Counted from the stretch's first letter, positions 52,532 to 61,805 are shown. The stretch: 64,000 nt of DNA from Salinispora fenicalii (GCF_000514815.1 NZ_AZWQ01000017.1:59400-123399); one strand, 5' to 3'. The notes: generated from the sequence alone by a model not told the origin. Made by a program: numbers and translations.

Positions 52532-52604
52532 AGCGGACGACGGGATTCGAACCCGCGACCCTCACCTTGGCAAGGTGATGCGCTACCAGCTGCGCTACGT
52601 CCGC
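52532..52604 (-). tRNA. tRNA-Gly(GCC)
   Basis: A 73-nt cloverleaf: acceptor GCGGACG/CGTCCGC with discriminator T, anticodon stem TCACC/GGTGA, and loop TTGCCAA. It is identical to the copy at 55288-55360. It is transcribed before the Val tRNA, 43 bp away. Confidence 0.95.
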
Positions 52605-53135
52605 GTGTCACCGAACCGTGTCGGCGACGGGTTCACTCTACCCGACGGCAAGATCGCCGAGATCGGACCCCCGGCCACGTCGGCTCAACCGATCTCGCCG
52701 GCCGCCAATAGCTTGATCAGTGTCGGACGGGCACCGCGAACAGCCCAGCCGCTTCCGTGGCCGCCAACTCCCGATCCACTGGCACGATCGCCACACCCTG
52801 ACCAGACGCCAGAACCCCAACAGTCCTGATCAACACGCCCCGAACCGACAACCACCACCACTACACACCATGCTCGAGAGTGCCTGGATCGCCTGCTGCC
52901 CATCTTCCCCATTGGCGCTGCCACGACACACAAGCGGAAGGAGCTGGAAAGCCACCCTCGATCGGAGAGGGACACAACGGTCGGCAGCCGGTCGTAATGT
53001 AGGGGATTACGACCATTTCCAGTGCTACCGAGATGTCCGCTATGGTGTCTTGCTAGAAGTGGCGAGTTGCCGCGGACATCGCCCGGACTACGTGAAGCGC
53101 CGACTCCGCACGAGAGAAACGGGGAGGCCGCACAG
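52605..53135. other. upstream region of the two-gene accessory operon
   Basis: I see no convincing gene in 531 bases. Open frames are present on both strands but have no recognisable composition. It holds a perfect inverted repeat at 52991-53013 and promoter-like TATGGT and TTGCTAG near 53041-53055. Confidence 0.45.
52991..53013. promoter_or_regulatory. perfect 8-bp inverted repeat upstream of accessory operon
   Basis: GTCGTAAT-gtagggg-ATTACGAC is AT-rich compared with its surroundings and lies about 120 bp upstream of the 166-residue gene. It is a candidate operator. Confidence 0.4.
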
Positions 53136-53636
53136 GTGGAGGCACCGGAACTGGCCCGAGTCGACCAGACCCTACGGCAATTGTGTGCAGAGCACGGGCT
53201 GGGCTGGGTAGTGCACGCAACAGACGCCGCCGTCGCCGAGGGCCATGCCGAATCGGTAACCGAGGGTAGCAGTAACCACAATCGACGACGCGGTTCCTCC
53301 GCCTTCGGGTACGGCCTACGGCCAGACGAACGCAGCCGGATCGAGCCCGAGATCGTGCAGCGGCCATACACGGACGAGGAACGGGTATTGCTGCTACTCG
53401 ATGCGATGCTCGTGATCTACAGTGAGCTTCCGGACCTTCGCGCGGAGACAGTGCGCGTGCTCACCGACGGCTTCCAGGGACGAGTCGCAGTGCCACACCA
53501 GATCGTCACAGCTCTCGACGAAGACACCGAGGAGGCCGTCATCCTCTGGCAGCCCGAGTTGGCCGGTGGTAGGCAGAACCGACAGCGGGTCATCGGCGCG
53601 CTGACCGCCCTACGACAGGCGGTGGTGTCGGAGTGA
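53136..53636 (+). CDS. 166-aa protein of unknown two-gene system
   Basis: The GTG start at 53136 follows GGGGAGG. The N-terminal half (VEAPELARVDQTLRQLCAEH) is followed by a His/Asn/Arg-rich segment and RPDERSRIEPEIVQRPYTDE. The C-terminal 90 residues are helical, with VLLLLDAMLVIYSELPDLRA and RQNRQRVIGALTALRQAVV. It overlaps the next gene by 4 bp (GTGA), so the two are co-translated. I recognise no family. Confidence 0.65.
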   Translation: MEAPELARVDQTLRQLCAEHGLGWVVHATDAAVAEGHAESVTEGSSNHNRRRGSSAFGYGLRPDERSRIEPEIVQRPYTDEERVLLLLDAMLVIYSELPDLRAETVRVLTDGFQGRVAVPHQIVTALDEDTEEAVILWQPELAGGRQNRQRVIGALTALRQAVVSE

Positions 53637-54319
53637 CAGATCCCGTTGGCGCTCTGCTCACCGAACTGGCGGACGCGATGCAGAGCGTGACGACGCCGTT
53701 CACCCGGGCCGACGAGGCGGATCGGATCTACGAGGGCTACTTGTTTGCACAGGTGATCGCCGCAGCGGCCGAGTGCGGCGGTCGGGTTACCTACGAAGAC
53801 TGCTACGAAAGGGAAGTGCGGGACCTTGTTCTACGAGGCGCCCCTGGTGTCATCCATGCCCGGAAGCGGCCGTTCACACACGCGGTCTTGTACTTCGGTG
53901 CTGCTCGTCCGATCGAGGTTCATATGCGAGTAAAGGTCCGGTCGAAAAACTTCGACGGCGAGTCAGACGTGCTGCTCATTGACACCAAGGCGGCCCGCAA
54001 CAGCCGAGACACACAGCAGTTGCCGAAGCCTCCCGGGTGTGTGCTGACAATCGAGGGCAAGTACTACCCACTCGGCGTACCGCGCGACGAAGCGCTGAAG
54101 TACATCGGAATGCGGAACAGCTTCCCACAGTCGATGGCGAGCCTGTTCGTCACCAATTCGTTCTCGACACATGCGAATAAATGCCTCATCCATGCTCAAC
54201 GCCTGCCGTTCGAGTTCGGCGCGGTGCCCGGGACCCGGTTCCAGACCTACGTTCGCGCGCACATCCGCGAGGTGCTCAAAAGGTGGGTGGGCAGATTCGA
54301 CTTGGCCCATCGGGTCTGA
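53633..54319 (+). CDS. PD-(D/E)XK-like protein, candidate nuclease
   Basis: The protein has 228 residues from GTG 53633. The order E34 (RIYEGYLFAQVIAAAAE), D112 (ESDVLLIDT) and E141-G-K143 (LTIEGKYYPLG), with beta-strand context HMRVKVRSKNFDGESD, matches the core of PD-(D/E)XK nucleases. The rest is helical with a basic C-terminal region (RAHIREVLKRWVGRFD). It is co-translated with the 166-residue partner and sits between two tRNA arrays, a typical accessory location. A defence or restriction-type role is a hypothesis. No methyltransferase is adjacent. Confidence 0.6.
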   Translation: MTDPVGALLTELADAMQSVTTPFTRADEADRIYEGYLFAQVIAAAAECGGRVTYEDCYEREVRDLVLRGAPGVIHARKRPFTHAVLYFGAARPIEVHMRVKVRSKNFDGESDVLLIDTKAARNSRDTQQLPKPPGCVLTIEGKYYPLGVPRDEALKYIGMRNSFPQSMASLFVTNSFSTHANKCLIHAQRLPFEFGAVPGTRFQTYVRAHIREVLKRWVGRFDLAHRV

Positions 54320-54398
54320 CCCACGGGGACGAGCCCCCGCCACTCACCCCGACTTGACTCACGGTCTGCTGATCCCCCGGTCTACCGGTTCCAGCCGA

Positions 54399-54888
54399 CT
54401 AGTTGACGTATTCCACAATTAGCGGGCTCGCCACCAGGCAATCAACGTCACCGCCGGCCGCCGGTAGCAGCGCGCTGACCCGGGCCAGACCGGTCACCCT
54501 GGCGGCCGTGCTGACCGTGGGACGCTGCGCGTCCAGGGCCGCGAGCAAGTCCCGGACGCCGTTCCGGGACAGCGGCCCACTCGTCGCCTCCGGCGAATCC
54601 GGTGCCAGTGCGCTGACGACGTGCCCAGCCTGGGTGACAAAGCTCGAACCTGACCCAGCGGCCCGGGACCAGACTGGGCTCGGTGTACCACGGCGTGTCG
54701 CGCCCCATCCGCTTCTCCACCCGCTCAAGGTGACGCCGCATCTCTCGGACACGGTCCGGCGCGGGGCTCGCCACGTCGACTCCGGCGAAGGATCCGACCG
54801 CGTGTAGCTTCATGGCAGGCAGCGCGCGGCGCGGCTCCGGTACGAACTCGTTTAGCTTGCCCGTCGACAGATACACAACCTCACGCAC
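54399..54888 (-). pseudogene. frameshifted gene, hypothetical family
   Basis: Translation from GTG 54888 gives VREVVYLSTGKLNEFV...through RHLERVEKRMGRDTPWYTEP to PGRWVRFEL near 54645. The continuation with protein-like composition is in another frame (SSFVTQAGHVVSALAPDSPE...LVASPLIVEYVN, stop at 54399). A single-base shift near 54645 would join them into about 160 residues. The N-terminus resembles an uncharacterised Streptomyces/Micromonospora family. Either a sequencing error or a decayed gene explains the break. Confidence 0.6.
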
Positions 54889-55098
54889 TGGCGCTCCCAG
54901 GTGCTTGGCTTCGGCACTGTTCAGCTAGGCGCATCCTGCCACCGCTCACCAAAACTGGCTGCCTCGCCAGAAGCAGAGCTGGGGCGGGGACGGCGGATAC
55001 CGGCCTGCAGACTCCCGCTCACCGGAGAACAACGAAGGGCTGGCCCTCTATGGACCAGCCCTAACAAGCAAAAATGGTGCGCACACTGCCACGCGTGG

Positions 55099-55170
55099 TG
55101 GGCGATACTGGGTTTGAACCAGTGACCTCTTCCGTGTCAAGGAAGCGCGCTCCCACTGCGCCAATCGCCC
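55099..55170 (-). tRNA. tRNA-Val(GAC)
   Basis: The sequence is identical to 52417-52488. It is the last member of a Gly-Cys-Val array transcribed leftward, the common actinomycete order. Confidence 0.95.
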
Positions 55171-55182
55171 TCGATGATGCTG

Positions 55183-55253
55183 AGGTGGGGACGGGATTTG
55201 AACCCGCGTACACGGCTTTGCAGGCCGTTGCCTCGCCTCTCGGCCACCCCACC
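55183..55253 (-). tRNA. tRNA-Cys(GCA)
   Basis: A 71-nt cloverleaf: acceptor GGTGGGG/CCCCACC with discriminator T, anticodon stem ACGGC/GCCGT with loop CTGCAAA (anticodon GCA), and T-loop TTCAAAT. It lies between the Gly and Val tRNAs. Confidence 0.94.
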
Positions 55254-55287
55254 GGGTTGCCCCCGGTCAAACGTGGCGGCATCTCCG

Positions 55288-55360
55288 AGCGGACGACGGG
55301 ATTCGAACCCGCGACCCTCACCTTGGCAAGGTGATGCGCTACCAGCTGCGCTACGTCCGC
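55288..55360 (-). tRNA. tRNA-Gly(GCC)
   Basis: The sequence is identical to 52532-52604 over the mature tRNA. It is the first member of the Gly-Cys-Val array. Confidence 0.95.
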
Positions 55361-55633
55361 ACGTCCCGGCTTCCCGGTGACGGATGAGAACTTTAGCCGA
55401 GCGGGCGAGCAGTTGCCAACTCGACCCCCCTCGGCGCGTCCCCGCCCGCACCTCAACCCGGGCCAGGACCCACCCTGGGCCGACCGAGCCGCACCGCCGA
55501 AAGCGCCCCGTAGTGCAGCACCGAAGAGCCGGAGCCGCGCCTAAGAGAACTGTCCTACTTCCGACTGCTGTAGGGCGAATTCACCCTGAGTGGTAACAGC
55601 CCGTGCCCGTTCGGGTGCACTACGGTAACGGTC

Positions 55634-56236
55634 GTGACGAGACGTGCGGCCGAGGTCCGCCTGGATGCCCTGCTGCGCACCGCCTGCGACGTGATCGTGG
55701 AACGCGGGTTGGCGAACACCCGCACCGCGGACGTGGCCCAGGCGGCCGGGGTGAGTCAGGCACTGGTCTTCTACCATTTCGCCACCAAGGACCGGCTACT
55801 CGCCGAGGCGTTCGCGTACGCGGTCGAGCAGGATCTAAGCCGGCTGGACGCGGTGCTGCGCTCCAGCGCCCCACCACTGGCCAAGCTCCGCCGCCTGGTG
55901 CGGCTCTACACCCCCGCCGGTCGTCCCACGTCCTGGGCTATGTGGATCGACGGCTGGGCCGAGTCGCTGCGTACCCCGGAGTTGGAGAAGACCTCCCGCC
56001 GGCTGGACCTGCGCTGGCGGCAGGATCTCGCGACGGTGATCGCGGCCGGGGTAGCCGACGACACCTTCGAGTGCGCCGACCCGGCTGGCGCCGCCTGGCG
56101 GATCAGTGCCGTGATGGACGGTCTCGCCGTCCAGCTCGCGGTGCACGACCGGGTGATCTCCCGACGCCAGTTCACCGAGTGGGTACGCCTGGTGACCGCC
56201 CGGGAGCTGGGGCTCGACCCGACACAGCTGGACTGA
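55634..56236 (+). CDS. TetR-family regulator
   Basis: The protein has 200 residues from GTG 55634. The HTH VIVERGLANTRTADVAQAAG with VSQALVFYHFATKDRLLAEA is a canonical TetR DNA-binding domain. The ligand domain resembles BetI-type proteins (TSWAMWIDGWAESLRTPELE). It precedes a methyltransferase and a P450 on the same strand, which it may regulate. The ligand is unknown. Confidence 0.9.
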   Translation: MTRRAAEVRLDALLRTACDVIVERGLANTRTADVAQAAGVSQALVFYHFATKDRLLAEAFAYAVEQDLSRLDAVLRSSAPPLAKLRRLVRLYTPAGRPTSWAMWIDGWAESLRTPELEKTSRRLDLRWRQDLATVIAAGVADDTFECADPAGAAWRISAVMDGLAVQLAVHDRVISRRQFTEWVRLVTARELGLDPTQLD

Positions 56237-56355
56237 ACGCGGACCGAACCGACGCGGATGCCGCCGCCGTTGTCGTCGGTCTGTTCCGCAGCGGCGGATG
56301 AGCCCGACCGGACCGGGCCGTAACCCTGGCGGGCCGGCTGCGGGAGAATCACGCG

Positions 56356-57024
56356 GTGTCCGAACTCGCCAGCGCCTTCGTCCGACTGCACGCCCGTCTC
56401 GCGCCGGTCGCCTTCGTCCCCGAGGTACGACTCCACCAGGCCGACGACGCGGTCGGGCTCTGGGAACTGACCGAGGGCGAGTTCCGCAGTGACCAGCCAC
56501 CGCCCTTCTGGGCCTTCGCCTGGGCCGGCGGGCAGGCCCTCGCCCGATACGTCACCGATCATCCGGACCTGGTCGCCGGTCGACGAGTGCTCGACCTCGC
56601 CGCCGGCTCGGGTCTGGTGGCCATCGCCGCGGCCCGCGCCGGGGCCACCGCCGTCCGCGCGGTCGAGGTCGACCCGCTGGCCGTCGCGGCCGTCGCCGTC
56701 AACGCCGAGGCCAACGGGGTACGCCTCGACGCCGAGCTGGCCGACATCCTCGACGGCAACGCGGGCGACGCGGAGGTCGTCCTCGCCGGAGACGTGTTCT
56801 ACAGCGCGGCGATGGCGAGGCGGATGCTCCGCTTCCTGCTCACCGCCGCTCGCGCGGGCGCCACGGTGCTGGTCGGCGACCCAGAGCGCGCATTCCTGCC
56901 CCGCGACCGCTTCGACCCGCTGGCCAGGTACGAGGTGCCGGTGCCCGAGACGCTGGAGAGCGTACGCGTGAAGCGTGCCACGGTGTGGCGGCTGCGGGCC
57001 GGGCTGCCCGGAACGGCCCGCTAG
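56356..57024 (+). CDS. SAM-dependent methyltransferase (nicotinamide/lysine MTase-like)
   Basis: The protein has 222 residues from GTG 56356. Motifs are PPPFWAFAWAGGQALARYV, SAM motif I VLDLAAGSGLVAIAAARAGA and LAGDVFYSAAMARRM. This is the arrangement of the ETFB-lysine/METTL20-like and nicotinamide N-methylase-like family, common in actinobacteria. Protein lysine methylation is inferred from family resemblance only. One base separates its stop from the P450 start. Confidence 0.82.
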   Translation: MSELASAFVRLHARLAPVAFVPEVRLHQADDAVGLWELTEGEFRSDQPPPFWAFAWAGGQALARYVTDHPDLVAGRRVLDLAAGSGLVAIAAARAGATAVRAVEVDPLAVAAVAVNAEANGVRLDAELADILDGNAGDAEVVLAGDVFYSAAMARRMLRFLLTAARAGATVLVGDPERAFLPRDRFDPLARYEVPVPETLESVRVKRATVWRLRAGLPGTAR

Positions 57025-57025
57025 C

Positions 57026-58195
57026 GTGTCCGGCGTGCTGTTCCGGAGCTGGACGAAGACCGCCGGCACCCACTGGCCGGCCGTCACCCGCGTCGCTGAC
57101 CGACAGGGCACCGAACACCTGTTGGTGACCCAGCACGCGCTGGTCCGGCAAGTGCTCACCGACCAGGTGACCTACCGTCCGGACAATGCCCTGGACGCCG
57201 TCACCCCGATCCCGGTAGCCGCCCTGCGGGTGCTCGCCGGACACCACTTCCGCCTCCCCCCGACCCTGGCCAACAACGGCGGCGTGAGCCACCCGGCGAT
57301 CCGCGCTCTCGTCGCCGACGCGCTCCACCCGGCGAAGGTCGCCGCCCAACGGCCCTGGCTGACCGGGCTGGTGGCCGAGCGGGTGGCCGCGATCCGCGCC
57401 ACCCTCGACGCTGGCGGCTCCGCCGACCTGCACGCCGATCTCAGTGCCGACCTGCCGCTGCTGGTCCTGGCCCGCCTGGTCGAACTCCCGGACGCCCCGG
57501 TCTCCGCGGTGAAGCAGTTCGCCCGCGCGGCGCTGGAGCTGTTCTGGGCCCCGCTGGACGCCGACCGCCAGCTGGCCCTGGCCGACGAGGTCGGCCGGTT
57601 CCACCAGGTGCTACGGGAATTCGCGGACACCGGCGGTGGGCTGGCCGCCGCCCTGCGCGCCATCGGGCACCCGCCGGATGTGCTCGTCGGGGCACTGTTC
57701 TTCCTGCTGGTAGCCGGTCAGGAGACCACGTCGCAGTTCCTCACCCTGCTCCTGCACCGGCTGGCCGGCGAGCCGACGGTTCGCGCCGCGCTGCGGGACG
57801 GCATCGTCTCGGTGACAAACGTGGTCGAGGAGGGGCTGCGGCTGGAGCCGCCGATCGTCACCTGGCGTCGGGTCGCCGCCGCGGACAGCACCCTGGGCGG
57901 GATCGCCGTGCCGGCGGGCACCAGCATGCTGCTGTGGCTGGCCCGGGCCGGCCGGGACCCGGCCATCGTGCCGGCGCCCGACGAGTTCCGGCCCGGCCAA
58001 CGGGGGTCGCGCCGGCATCTGGCCTTCGGGGCGGGCGCCCACCGTTGCCTCGGCGACCAGTTGGCCCGGATGGAGGCGGCGGTGGTAGTCGAGCAGGTCA
58101 CCCCGCTGCTTGACGGGGTGACCGTGGTGCGTGCTCCGTGGTATCCGGACAACCTCACCTTCCGGATGCCCGACGCCTTCGTGATCCGCCGCTGA
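57026..58195 (+). CDS. cytochrome P450
   Basis: The protein has 389 residues from GTG 57026. The I-helix is FLLVAGQETTSQF, the ExxR motif EEGLRLEPPIVTWRR, and the haem-binding loop LAFGAGAHRCLGDQLARME carries the axial ligand Cys341. It is soluble, bacterial class I size. It is convergent with bioD and 10 bp from it. In Bacillus the P450 BioI supplies pimelate, so proximity to the biotin genes is notable, but the strand and the upstream methyltransferase linkage argue against a simple biotin operon. Confidence 0.92.
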   Translation: MSGVLFRSWTKTAGTHWPAVTRVADRQGTEHLLVTQHALVRQVLTDQVTYRPDNALDAVTPIPVAALRVLAGHHFRLPPTLANNGGVSHPAIRALVADALHPAKVAAQRPWLTGLVAERVAAIRATLDAGGSADLHADLSADLPLLVLARLVELPDAPVSAVKQFARAALELFWAPLDADRQLALADEVGRFHQVLREFADTGGGLAAALRAIGHPPDVLVGALFFLLVAGQETTSQFLTLLLHRLAGEPTVRAALRDGIVSVTNVVEEGLRLEPPIVTWRRVAAADSTLGGIAVPAGTSMLLWLARAGRDPAIVPAPDEFRPGQRGSRRHLAFGAGAHRCLGDQLARMEAAVVVEQVTPLLDGVTVVRAPWYPDNLTFRMPDAFVIRR

Positions 58196-58204
58196 CCAGC
58201 CGGC

Positions 58205-58936
58205 TCAGCGGACCTCCTCGGCCCAGACCCGCCAGTCGTCGAGCACCCCGTACAGCGCCGGGGTGAGCCATCCCGGCGCGGACCGCCGGAACACGCCCGG
58301 GTCGATCGCCCCGGCTCCGGCCGGCAACGCGCCGAGCAGGTACGGCACCAGGTCGGTCAGGTTCGCCCAGTGGACCAGCTCCGGTTCGGCCGGCCAGGCA
58401 CCGAGCAGCACTCCCGCCGGCACCGCCCGGCGTTCCAACGCCTCCAGGGTGAGCGCGGTGTGGTTGAGGGTGCCCAGACCGGCCCGCGCCACCACCACGG
58501 CCGGGCAGCCGAGGGAGACCGCGAGATCGGCCATCGTCCACGGCTCACCCGACGGGCGCAGCCCCATCGGTACGAGCAGCCCGCCGGCCCCCTCGACCAG
58601 GACCAGGTCATGCTTGTCGGCCTCGGCGCGGACGGCGTCCACCGCCGTGTACAGCTCCAGCGGCGGCAGCTCGGCGACCCGGGCCGCGGCCAACGGAGCC
58701 AGCGGATCGGGGAAGTTCGCCAGCGTCCGCCCGGTGAGCGGTGCGGCGAGTCGAGTGACTTCGTCGATGTCGACCGGGTCGCCGGTGGCCGTACCGGTCT
58801 GGCCTGGCTTGACCACCGCGACCCGCAGCCCGGCGGCCTGCGCCGCCGCCGTGACCGCCGCGGTCGCCACGGTCTTGCCGACCCCGGTGTCGGTGCCGGT
58901 CACCAGAACCGGCCCCTGCCACGGCGTCACACTCAC
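58205..58936 (-). CDS. bioD: dethiobiotin synthetase
   Basis: The protein has 243 residues. The GTG start at 58936 overlaps the bioF stop (GTGA); GTG 58945 is an alternative. P-loop VTGTDTGVGKTVATAAVTAA, VVKPGQTG and LVLVEGAGGLLVPMG are the BioD hallmarks. It closes the ureido ring of dethiobiotin from diaminopelargonate, CO2 and ATP. It is the second gene of bioF-bioD. bioA is not seen in this window. Confidence 0.93.
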   Translation of the reverse strand: MSVTPWQGPVLVTGTDTGVGKTVATAAVTAAAQAAGLRVAVVKPGQTGTATGDPVDIDEVTRLAAPLTGRTLANFPDPLAPLAAARVAELPPLELYTAVDAVRAEADKHDLVLVEGAGGLLVPMGLRPSGEPWTMADLAVSLGCPAVVVARAGLGTLNHTALTLEALERRAVPAGVLLGAWPAEPELVHWANLTDLVPYLLGALPAGAGAIDPGVFRRSAPGWLTPALYGVLDDWRVWAEEVR

Positions 58937-60069
58937 GGCGCGCACTCCACGATGACCTCCAGGGCCCGCTCGAAGTCGGCCCGGGGAACCCCGACGTTGA
59001 TGGTCAGCCGGAGCCGGGAGCGGCTGTCCGGGGTGGAGGGGGGACGGAAGCAGCCGACCGCGACGCCCCGGTCCCGGCAGTCGGCGGCCCAGGCGGTGGC
59101 CGCCTCGGGCCCCGGTGCGGTCACCGACACGACCGCGCCCTTCGGCACCGACCCGGTGAGGCCGGCGGCTCGCAACCGCCGGACCGTGAACGCGGCCCGG
59201 TCACTCAACTCAGCCCGCAGCTGCTCGCCCCGCCAGGCGAGCCCCACGGCGGCCCGTACCCCGGCCACCACCGCCGGCGGCGGGGCGGTGTCGAAGATGA
59301 ACGTCCGCCCGGTCTCGACCAGGTGCCGGACGAACTCCGCCGGAGCGGCGACGACACCACCGGCTCCGCCCAATGCCTTGGAGAGGGTCGCGGTGACAAT
59401 CACGTCGGGCTCCCCGGCCAGACCGGCCGCGGTCGCTCCCCCGGCACCACCGGGCCCGACCACGCCGAGCCCGTGGGCATCGTCAACCAGCAGCAACGCG
59501 TTGTGCTCCCGGGCGACCGCGTGCAGCTCGGCGAGGGGAGCGAGATCCCCGTCAACCGAGAACACCGACTCGGTTACCACCACTGCCGGGCGACCCGGCG
59601 CGGCGCCGAGCGCGGCCCGGACCGCGTCCACGTCGGCATGCGGGGTCACCATGGTCTCGGCACCGGAAATCCGACACCCGTCGATCAGTGACGCGTGGTT
59701 GTGCGCGTCGGAGACCAGGAGCGTCCGCGGCCGCACCAAGCCCCGGACCACGCCGACGTTGGCCAGGTAGCCGGAGGAGAAGAGCAGGGCGCGTTCGGCC
59801 CCGAGCCAACCGGCGAGATCTTCTTCGAGGGCGTGGTGCGGTGCGGTGGAGCCACGCACCAGCCGGGACCCGGTGGCGCCCAGCCCGTACTCGTCGAGCG
59901 CCGCGGTGGCCGCCGCGGTCACCGCGGGGTGCCTCGACAGACCCAGATAGTCGTTGCCGGCCAGGTCAACGATGTCGTCGGCGGCGGTTCGAGGGCGGAG
60001 GGTGCGGGTCAGCCCCGCCTTGGCGCGCAGCTCGGCTCGGCGGTCCAGGGCCGCAAGCCAGTCCGACAC
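58933..60069 (-). CDS. bioF: 8-amino-7-oxononanoate synthase
   Basis: The protein has 378 residues from GTG 60069 (VSDWLAALDRRAELRAKAGL). It is a PLP alpha-oxoamine synthase with DLAGNDYLGLSRHPAV, SGYLANVG, LLVDDAHGLGVVG and TATLSKALGGAGG carrying the PLP lysine. It condenses pimeloyl-ACP (or CoA) with alanine. The promoter is shared with divergent bioB within 183 bp. The very long frame running upstream of this gene on the same strand is the shadow of bioB. Confidence 0.94.
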   Translation of the reverse strand: MSDWLAALDRRAELRAKAGLTRTLRPRTAADDIVDLAGNDYLGLSRHPAVTAAATAALDEYGLGATGSRLVRGSTAPHHALEEDLAGWLGAERALLFSSGYLANVGVVRGLVRPRTLLVSDAHNHASLIDGCRISGAETMVTPHADVDAVRAALGAAPGRPAVVVTESVFSVDGDLAPLAELHAVAREHNALLLVDDAHGLGVVGPGGAGGATAAGLAGEPDVIVTATLSKALGGAGGVVAAPAEFVRHLVETGRTFIFDTAPPPAVVAGVRAAVGLAWRGEQLRAELSDRAAFTVRRLRAAGLTGSVPKGAVVSVTAPGPEAATAWAADCRDRGVAVGCFRPPSTPDSRSRLRLTINVGVPRADFERALEVIVECAP

Positions 60070-60252
60070 CGCCGCTCCTTCCCCGGCTCCCGCTCGCCGG
60101 GCGCCTCCGCCGGGGCGAACGTACCACCTGGCCGGACGCCGCTCCGGCGTGCCGCGCGCCGCCCCGGCGAGCCGCGCGCCGGCCCCGCTGGTGGTTGGCG
60201 CGCGCCACACCGGGCGGCGCCTCCCGACGCGGCGGCCTTGTAGGGTACGGCC

Positions 60253-61248
60253 ATGCCAGAGATCCTCGACCAGGCCCGCACCCAGGTACTGGAGAACGGC
60301 GTCGGCCTCGACGAGGCCGGCGTCCTCGCCGTGCTGAACCTCCCCGACGAGCACCTGCCCGCCGCCCTCCAGCTCGCGCACGAGGTACGGATGCGCTGGT
60401 GCGGGCCGGAGGTCGAGGTCGAGGGAATCGTCTCGCTGAAGACCGGTGGCTGCCCGGAAGACTGTCACTTCTGCTCGCAGTCTGGCCTGTTCACCTCGCC
60501 GGTCCGCGCGGTCTGGCTGGACATCCCGTCGCTTGTGGAGGCCGCGAAGCAGACCGCGAAGACCGGCGCGACCGAGTTCTGCATCGTGGCCGCCGTGCGC
60601 GGCCCGGACGACCGGCTGATGCGGCAGCTGCGGGAGGGCGTCGCCGCGATCCAGGCGGAGGTCGACATCCAGGTCGCGGCCTCGGTCGGCATGCTCACCC
60701 AGGAGCAGGTCGACGAGCTGGTCGAGATGGGCGTGCACCGCTACAACCACAACCTGGAGACCTGCCGCTCGTACTTCCCGAACGTGGTCACCACCCACTC
60801 CTGGGAGGAGCGCTGGGAGACGCTGCGGATGGTCCGCGAGTCCGGCATGGAGGTGTGCTGCGGTGGCATCCTCGGCCTCGGGGAGACCGTCGAACAGCGC
60901 GCCGAGTTCGCCGCCCAGCTCGCCGAGTTGGACCCGCACGAGGTTCCGCTGAACTTCCTCAACCCCCGGCCCGGCACCCCACTCGGTGACCGATCGGTGG
61001 TGGAGGGGAAGGACGCGCTGCGCGCCATCGCCGCGTTCCGGCTCGCCATGCCCCGCACGATCCTCCGGTACGCGGGTGGTCGCGAGCTCACGCTCGGCGA
61101 TCTGGGTACCCGCAGCGGCTTGCTCGGCGGCATCAACGCGGTGATCGTCGGCAACTACCTGACCACGCTGGGTCGCCCGGCCACGACGGACCTCGAGCTC
61201 CTCCAGGACCTGAAGATGCCGGTCAAGGCGCTCTCCGCGACGCTGTGA
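60253..61248 (+). CDS. bioB: biotin synthase
   Basis: The protein has 331 residues from ATG 60253. The radical-SAM motif is [15 protein letters not shown] (Cys67, 71, 74). Further cysteines at FCIVAAV and ETCRSYF and ILRYAGGRE match the auxiliary-cluster ligands. It inserts sulfur into dethiobiotin. It overlaps the BsaP gene by 4 bp, the gene pairing described in mycobacteria where BsaP supports this class of BioB. Confidence 0.95.
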   Translation: MPEILDQARTQVLENGVGLDEAGVLAVLNLPDEHLPAALQLAHEVRMRWCGPEVEVEGIVSLKTGGCPEDCHFCSQSGLFTSPVRAVWLDIPSLVEAAKQTAKTGATEFCIVAAVRGPDDRLMRQLREGVAAIQAEVDIQVAASVGMLTQEQVDELVEMGVHRYNHNLETCRSYFPNVVTTHSWEERWETLRMVRESGMEVCCGGILGLGETVEQRAEFAAQLAELDPHEVPLNFLNPRPGTPLGDRSVVEGKDALRAIAAFRLAMPRTILRYAGGRELTLGDLGTRSGLLGGINAVIVGNYLTTLGRPATTDLELLQDLKMPVKALSATL

Positions 61249-61547
61249 GCCTGGCCGGGATGAGCAGCGACACGACGGGTTCAGCCCCGCTCGGTACGTC
61301 GACGACGGCCGGCAACCCGACGCGGGCCGGCGACCCGACGCGGGCCGGCGACCTGGCGGAAGCCGGCGCCTCCTGGTGCGACAGGTGCGGCACACCGGCC
61401 GACGAGGGGGACCACACCGCCTGCCGGGCCGCTCGGCAACTGGAGCCACCCCGCTACTGCGGGCACTGCCGGCGACGGATGAAAGTACAGGTGCTGCCGG
61501 TCGGTTGGGCGGCGGTCTGCGTCGAGCACGGCGAGACACGGGCTTAG
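61245..61547 (+). CDS. bsaP: biotin synthase auxiliary protein BsaP
   Basis: The protein has 100 residues from GTG 61245, overlapping bioB. A short repetitive linker ([18 protein letters not shown]) precedes a Cys-rich domain: [30 protein letters not shown] and CVEH (Cys45, 48, 60, 72, 75, 92). The position after bioB and the C-terminal motif match mycobacterial BsaP, an iron-sulfur protein needed for BioB activity. Confidence 0.85.
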   Translation: MSLAGMSSDTTGSAPLGTSTTAGNPTRAGDPTRAGDLAEAGASWCDRCGTPADEGDHTACRAARQLEPPRYCGHCRRRMKVQVLPVGWAAVCVEHGETRA

Positions 61548-61805
61548 CCGCGTCGAGGCACTGGCCCAGCCCGCACCTGGAGATTCCTCACAACATTCAA
61601 GAACTTCAATTGAAACTGGTGTGTTCGGCCAGTTCAGGACGGGGACAGGGCGACTCCACAAACGCTGAATAAGCGGACCGGAGGCAGCCCACCGTCCTGA
61701 CATACGAACGTACTGTTGCCGCCCCCGCTCGCGGCGGGCGACAGTACGCCACACCAGCGGTGCCATCGACGCCGCCGCTCCCCGGACAACCCTGAGGAGA
61801 TCGCG

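Noticed and set aside
52685..53371. 228-residue minus-strand frame upstream of the accessory operon
   Set aside because: It overlaps the start of the 166-residue gene, lacks a ribosome binding site and has non-protein composition.
60070..61539. Upstream half of an 868-residue minus-strand frame through bioB
   Set aside because: The sequence opposite bioB/bsaP has no domain. bioF begins at the GTG at 60069.
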